Shown here: positions 63,690-64,000 of the stretch, piece by piece
How the letters are laid out: each line of letters begins with the position of its first letter
How positions within the stretch are numbered: the first letter of the stretch is position 1
DNA from: Synechococcus sp. BIOS-U3-1
Lineage (GTDB): Bacteria; Cyanobacteriota; Cyanobacteriia; PCC-6307; Cyanobiaceae
Assembly (NCBI RefSeq): GCF_014279975.1
Contig: NZ_CP047936.1
Location: 2,356,001 to 2,420,000, forward strand
DNA length: 64,000 nucleotides
Reading direction: 5' to 3'
Notes under the pieces: generated by a model
The model's input: only the letters and a program-made list of their open reading frames with translations
Told to the model about the DNA's origin: nothing
Database searches by the model: none
Translations under genes and position numbers: made by a program

Positions 63690-64000
63690 CAGATTGGCCC
63701 CACGGGCGAGGTGGGATAGATCGGAAGGACCGGGTCCCATGGACCAGGAAGATCTCGGTCATGACACTGCCGGCAAAAGCGCAGAAGCTCAAGCACATCC
63801 GCGGGTACGTCAACGGCCATCGCAACAGCGGGGGCGGGTCGATCCTGCTCGCTGAGCAAACGGGGGGATTCCAGTTCCTCCACCTCGGTCTTGACAATTC
63901 TGTAGCGACCGGCGACCTGCCCCCTGCGGGGAAGGGTCTGCACAATCGAAAACGACTCGTCCCGCTGCAGCTCCGGCAGCTGATGACGAAGCCTGGGAGC
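63689..64000 (-). CDS. C-terminal part of an unknown protein (runs off the window)
   Basis: The frame is open from the window edge to a TGA at 63689-63691, so 103 residues of a longer protein are seen, starting APRLRHQLPELQRDESFSIV. A charged region (GRYRIVKTEVEELESPRLL) and a Pro-rich end (WDPVLPIYPTSPVGPI) contain two cysteines in LRFCRQCHDRD. No family was recognised. The YdcF-type gene begins at its stop codon, so the two are one transcription unit. Confidence 0.55.
   Translation of the reverse strand, partial: APRLRHQLPELQRDESFSIVQTLPRRGQVAGRYRIVKTEVEELESPRLLSEQDRPAPAVAMAVDVPADVLELLRFCRQCHDRDLPGPWDPVLPIYPTSPVGPI

Noticed and set aside
1-64000. CRISPR arrays, insertion sequences, prophage genes or integrases
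   Set aside because: None were seen: no regularly spaced direct repeats, no transposase or integrase motifs, no phage structural genes.

Overview
The window is a stretch of cyanobacterial chromosome, almost certainly from a marine picocyanobacterium of the Synechococcus/Prochlorococcus group and more likely Synechococcus. Evidence: genes for the photosystem II proteins PsbU and D2 (PsbD), the photosystem I assembly factor Ycf3, NDH-1 subunit NdhO, a probable cytochrome b6f subunit PetL, zeta-carotene desaturase, the response regulators RpaA and RpaB, an SLH-domain porin of the SomC type, and several small proteins known only from cyanobacteria (UPF0367, DUF751, DUF3120, DUF4346 types). Genes are tightly packed, often with 1-4 nt overlaps (TTGA, ATGA, GTGA, TGATG), and base composition is moderately GC-rich except in two places.

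Layout. 1-206: six small hairpins in a row, a candidate structured RNA. 254-5041 (minus): uppP, a PDZ/radical-SAM protein, a TolC-type outer membrane protein and an inositol-monophosphatase-type enzyme. 5143-11956: DUF3120 membrane protein, psbU, nadB, a VKOR-thioredoxin fusion, rimO, an MFS exporter and a 30-codon petL. 12116-19707: a B12-binding radical SAM protein, DUF4346, a FemAB-like protein, a RibD-type reductase next to a tandem pterin-synthase protein, aroK, small conserved proteins and a GST. 19842-21553: an AT-rich orphan gene plus about 0.7 kb without credible genes, which looks like a small insertion. 21554-31676: DUF751-rbfA-GH3, a GT2/TPR protein and hemD on plus; SRPBCC, a lipoprotein and crtQ on minus; then HesB/IscA, TPR and a LpxB-related protein. 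31704-38982: antiporter, ndhO, a large GT39-like membrane protein, DnaJ-like, cysK and a porin.

39492-48540 is an envelope glycan block: two GT39-type transferases, a GT2-GtrA fusion and three DUF2079 membrane proteins, with a decayed gene fragment between the last two and AT-rich composition at its right end. 48841-52279 holds a stand-alone psbD with its own terminator, UPF0367, an ABC ATPase without a nearby permease, tRNA-Asn(GTT) and rpaA. 52291-64000 is housekeeping: a copper ATPase-tmk-holB operon, ycf3, radA, rpaB, then the lipid operon plsX-fabH-fabD-plsC, and a convergent YdcF-type gene coupled to a gene that runs off the window.

No CRISPR array, insertion sequence, prophage or rRNA operon was recognised. 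The least explained items are the hairpin chain at the left edge, the orphan gene at 19842-20825 and the relic at 46723-46911. All product names come from reading motifs by eye; no database search was possible.
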